Part shown: positions 43,219-43,375 of the stretch, piece by piece | How positions within the stretch are numbered: position 1 is the first letter of the stretch | Layout: each line of letters opens with the position of its first letter | Source of the DNA: Hyphomicrobiales bacterium | GTDB taxonomy: Bacteria > Pseudomonadota > Alphaproteobacteria > Rhizobiales > Hyphomicrobiaceae | NCBI GenBank assembly: GCA_025353015.1 | Contig: JANXRM010000164.1 | Span: 1-43,375 of the forward strand | Length of the DNA: 43,375 nucleotides | Direction: 5' to 3' | Program-made: the position numbers and the translations under genes | The notes under the pieces: generated by a model | What the model was told of the DNA's origin: nothing | What the model saw: the letters and a program-made list of their open reading frames with translations, nothing else | Database searches by the model: none

Positions 43219-43375
43219 GTGCCAGTGTCTCAGAAGCGGAAGATCCGGTCGGGTCGAGACATCAAGGAGTGGCGGAAGGACAACCGCTACGACCAGGACA
43301 TGCTCGCGGAAGAACTCGGTGTGACGAGGCAGACAATTGGCAATTGGGAACGGAAGGAGGCCGATATTCCGCGGC
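43219..43375 (+). CDS. HTH (XRE/Cro-like) regulator, 5' part
   Basis: A frame opening at GTG 43219 (or GTG 43225) runs to the window edge with 52 codons. KIRSGRDIKEWRKDNR is followed by a clear helix-turn-helix, MLAEELGVTRQTIGNWE, as in XRE-family or phage-type repressors. It starts 11 bp outside the right IS end. The IS may have removed its natural promoter or N-terminus. It is likely an island gene; nothing more can be said without the rest. Confidence 0.6.
   Translation, partial: MPVSQKRKIRSGRDIKEWRKDNRYDQDMLAEELGVTRQTIGNWERKEADIPR

Overview
This is a GC-rich (about 60-65% by eye) bacterial chromosome segment. It most resembles an alphaproteobacterium of the Hyphomicrobiales (Xanthobacteraceae/Bradyrhizobiaceae-like). 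The pointers are a fused 1160-residue indolepyruvate:ferredoxin oxidoreductase, a COG3146 acyltransferase, kdsA (Gram-negative), a Bug-type solute receptor, many SDR enzymes and many short ATGA-type overlaps. No species can be named from the sequence alone.

Layout. (1) 1-1791: the tail of a branched-chain amino acid (Liv-type) ABC operon, livM (partial)-livG-livF. (2) 1826-5102: a tungstate module. A regulator with an excisionase-type HTH and a periplasmic-binding-protein-like domain is divergent from tupB-tupC-tupA. (3) 5351-8663: a nitrate module. A near-perfect sigma-54 promoter and three 15-bp tandem repeats precede a NarK-type transporter, followed by a protein phosphatase-Ser/Thr kinase fusion. 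(4) 8778-12000: decayed transport genes: two phnE permeases without phnC, a likely phnD remnant, and an N-terminally truncated Bug receptor. (5) 12283-21300: a same-strand catabolic cluster of three SDRs, an MmgE/PrpD protein, two TIM-barrel amidohydrolases, an alpha/beta hydrolase and an acyl-CoA ligase. Two of the SDRs lack the catalytic Tyr/Lys pair and the alpha/beta hydrolase lacks its nucleophile. (6) 21449-25710: an FAD dehydrogenase, a COG3146 acyltransferase and a class III CoA transferase. (7) 25828-28642: a four-carbon acid-sugar operon (otnK-otnC-SDR) preceded by 17-bp tandem repeats. (8) 28749-40435: mostly housekeeping genes: kdsA, a luciferase-like monooxygenase, parC, a RimB/RimK-like fusion with a gutted ATP-grasp domain, the fused indolepyruvate oxidoreductase, a NUDIX hydrolase and an acyl-CoA carboxylase beta subunit.

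(9) 40516-43375 is a scar of mobile DNA. An orphan ribbon-helix-helix antitoxin with a palindromic operator abuts the 3' half of a tRNA (probably Arg-CCT) on the minus strand. This is followed by a P4-type integrase broken by an in-frame amber codon and a lost catalytic domain, and then by a frameshifted IS256-type element with 26-bp inverted repeats and no visible target duplication. The window ends inside an HTH gene. The geometry predicts that a genomic island extends rightwards to an intact tRNA gene outside the window.

I saw no clear new defence or multi-gene system. The most unusual signals are the sigma-54/tandem-repeat leader of narK, the recurrence of three-copy 13-17 bp repeats just upstream of start codons, the group of active-site-deficient enzymes in one catabolic cluster, the shortened RimB/RimK fusion, and the tRNA/integrase/IS junction.
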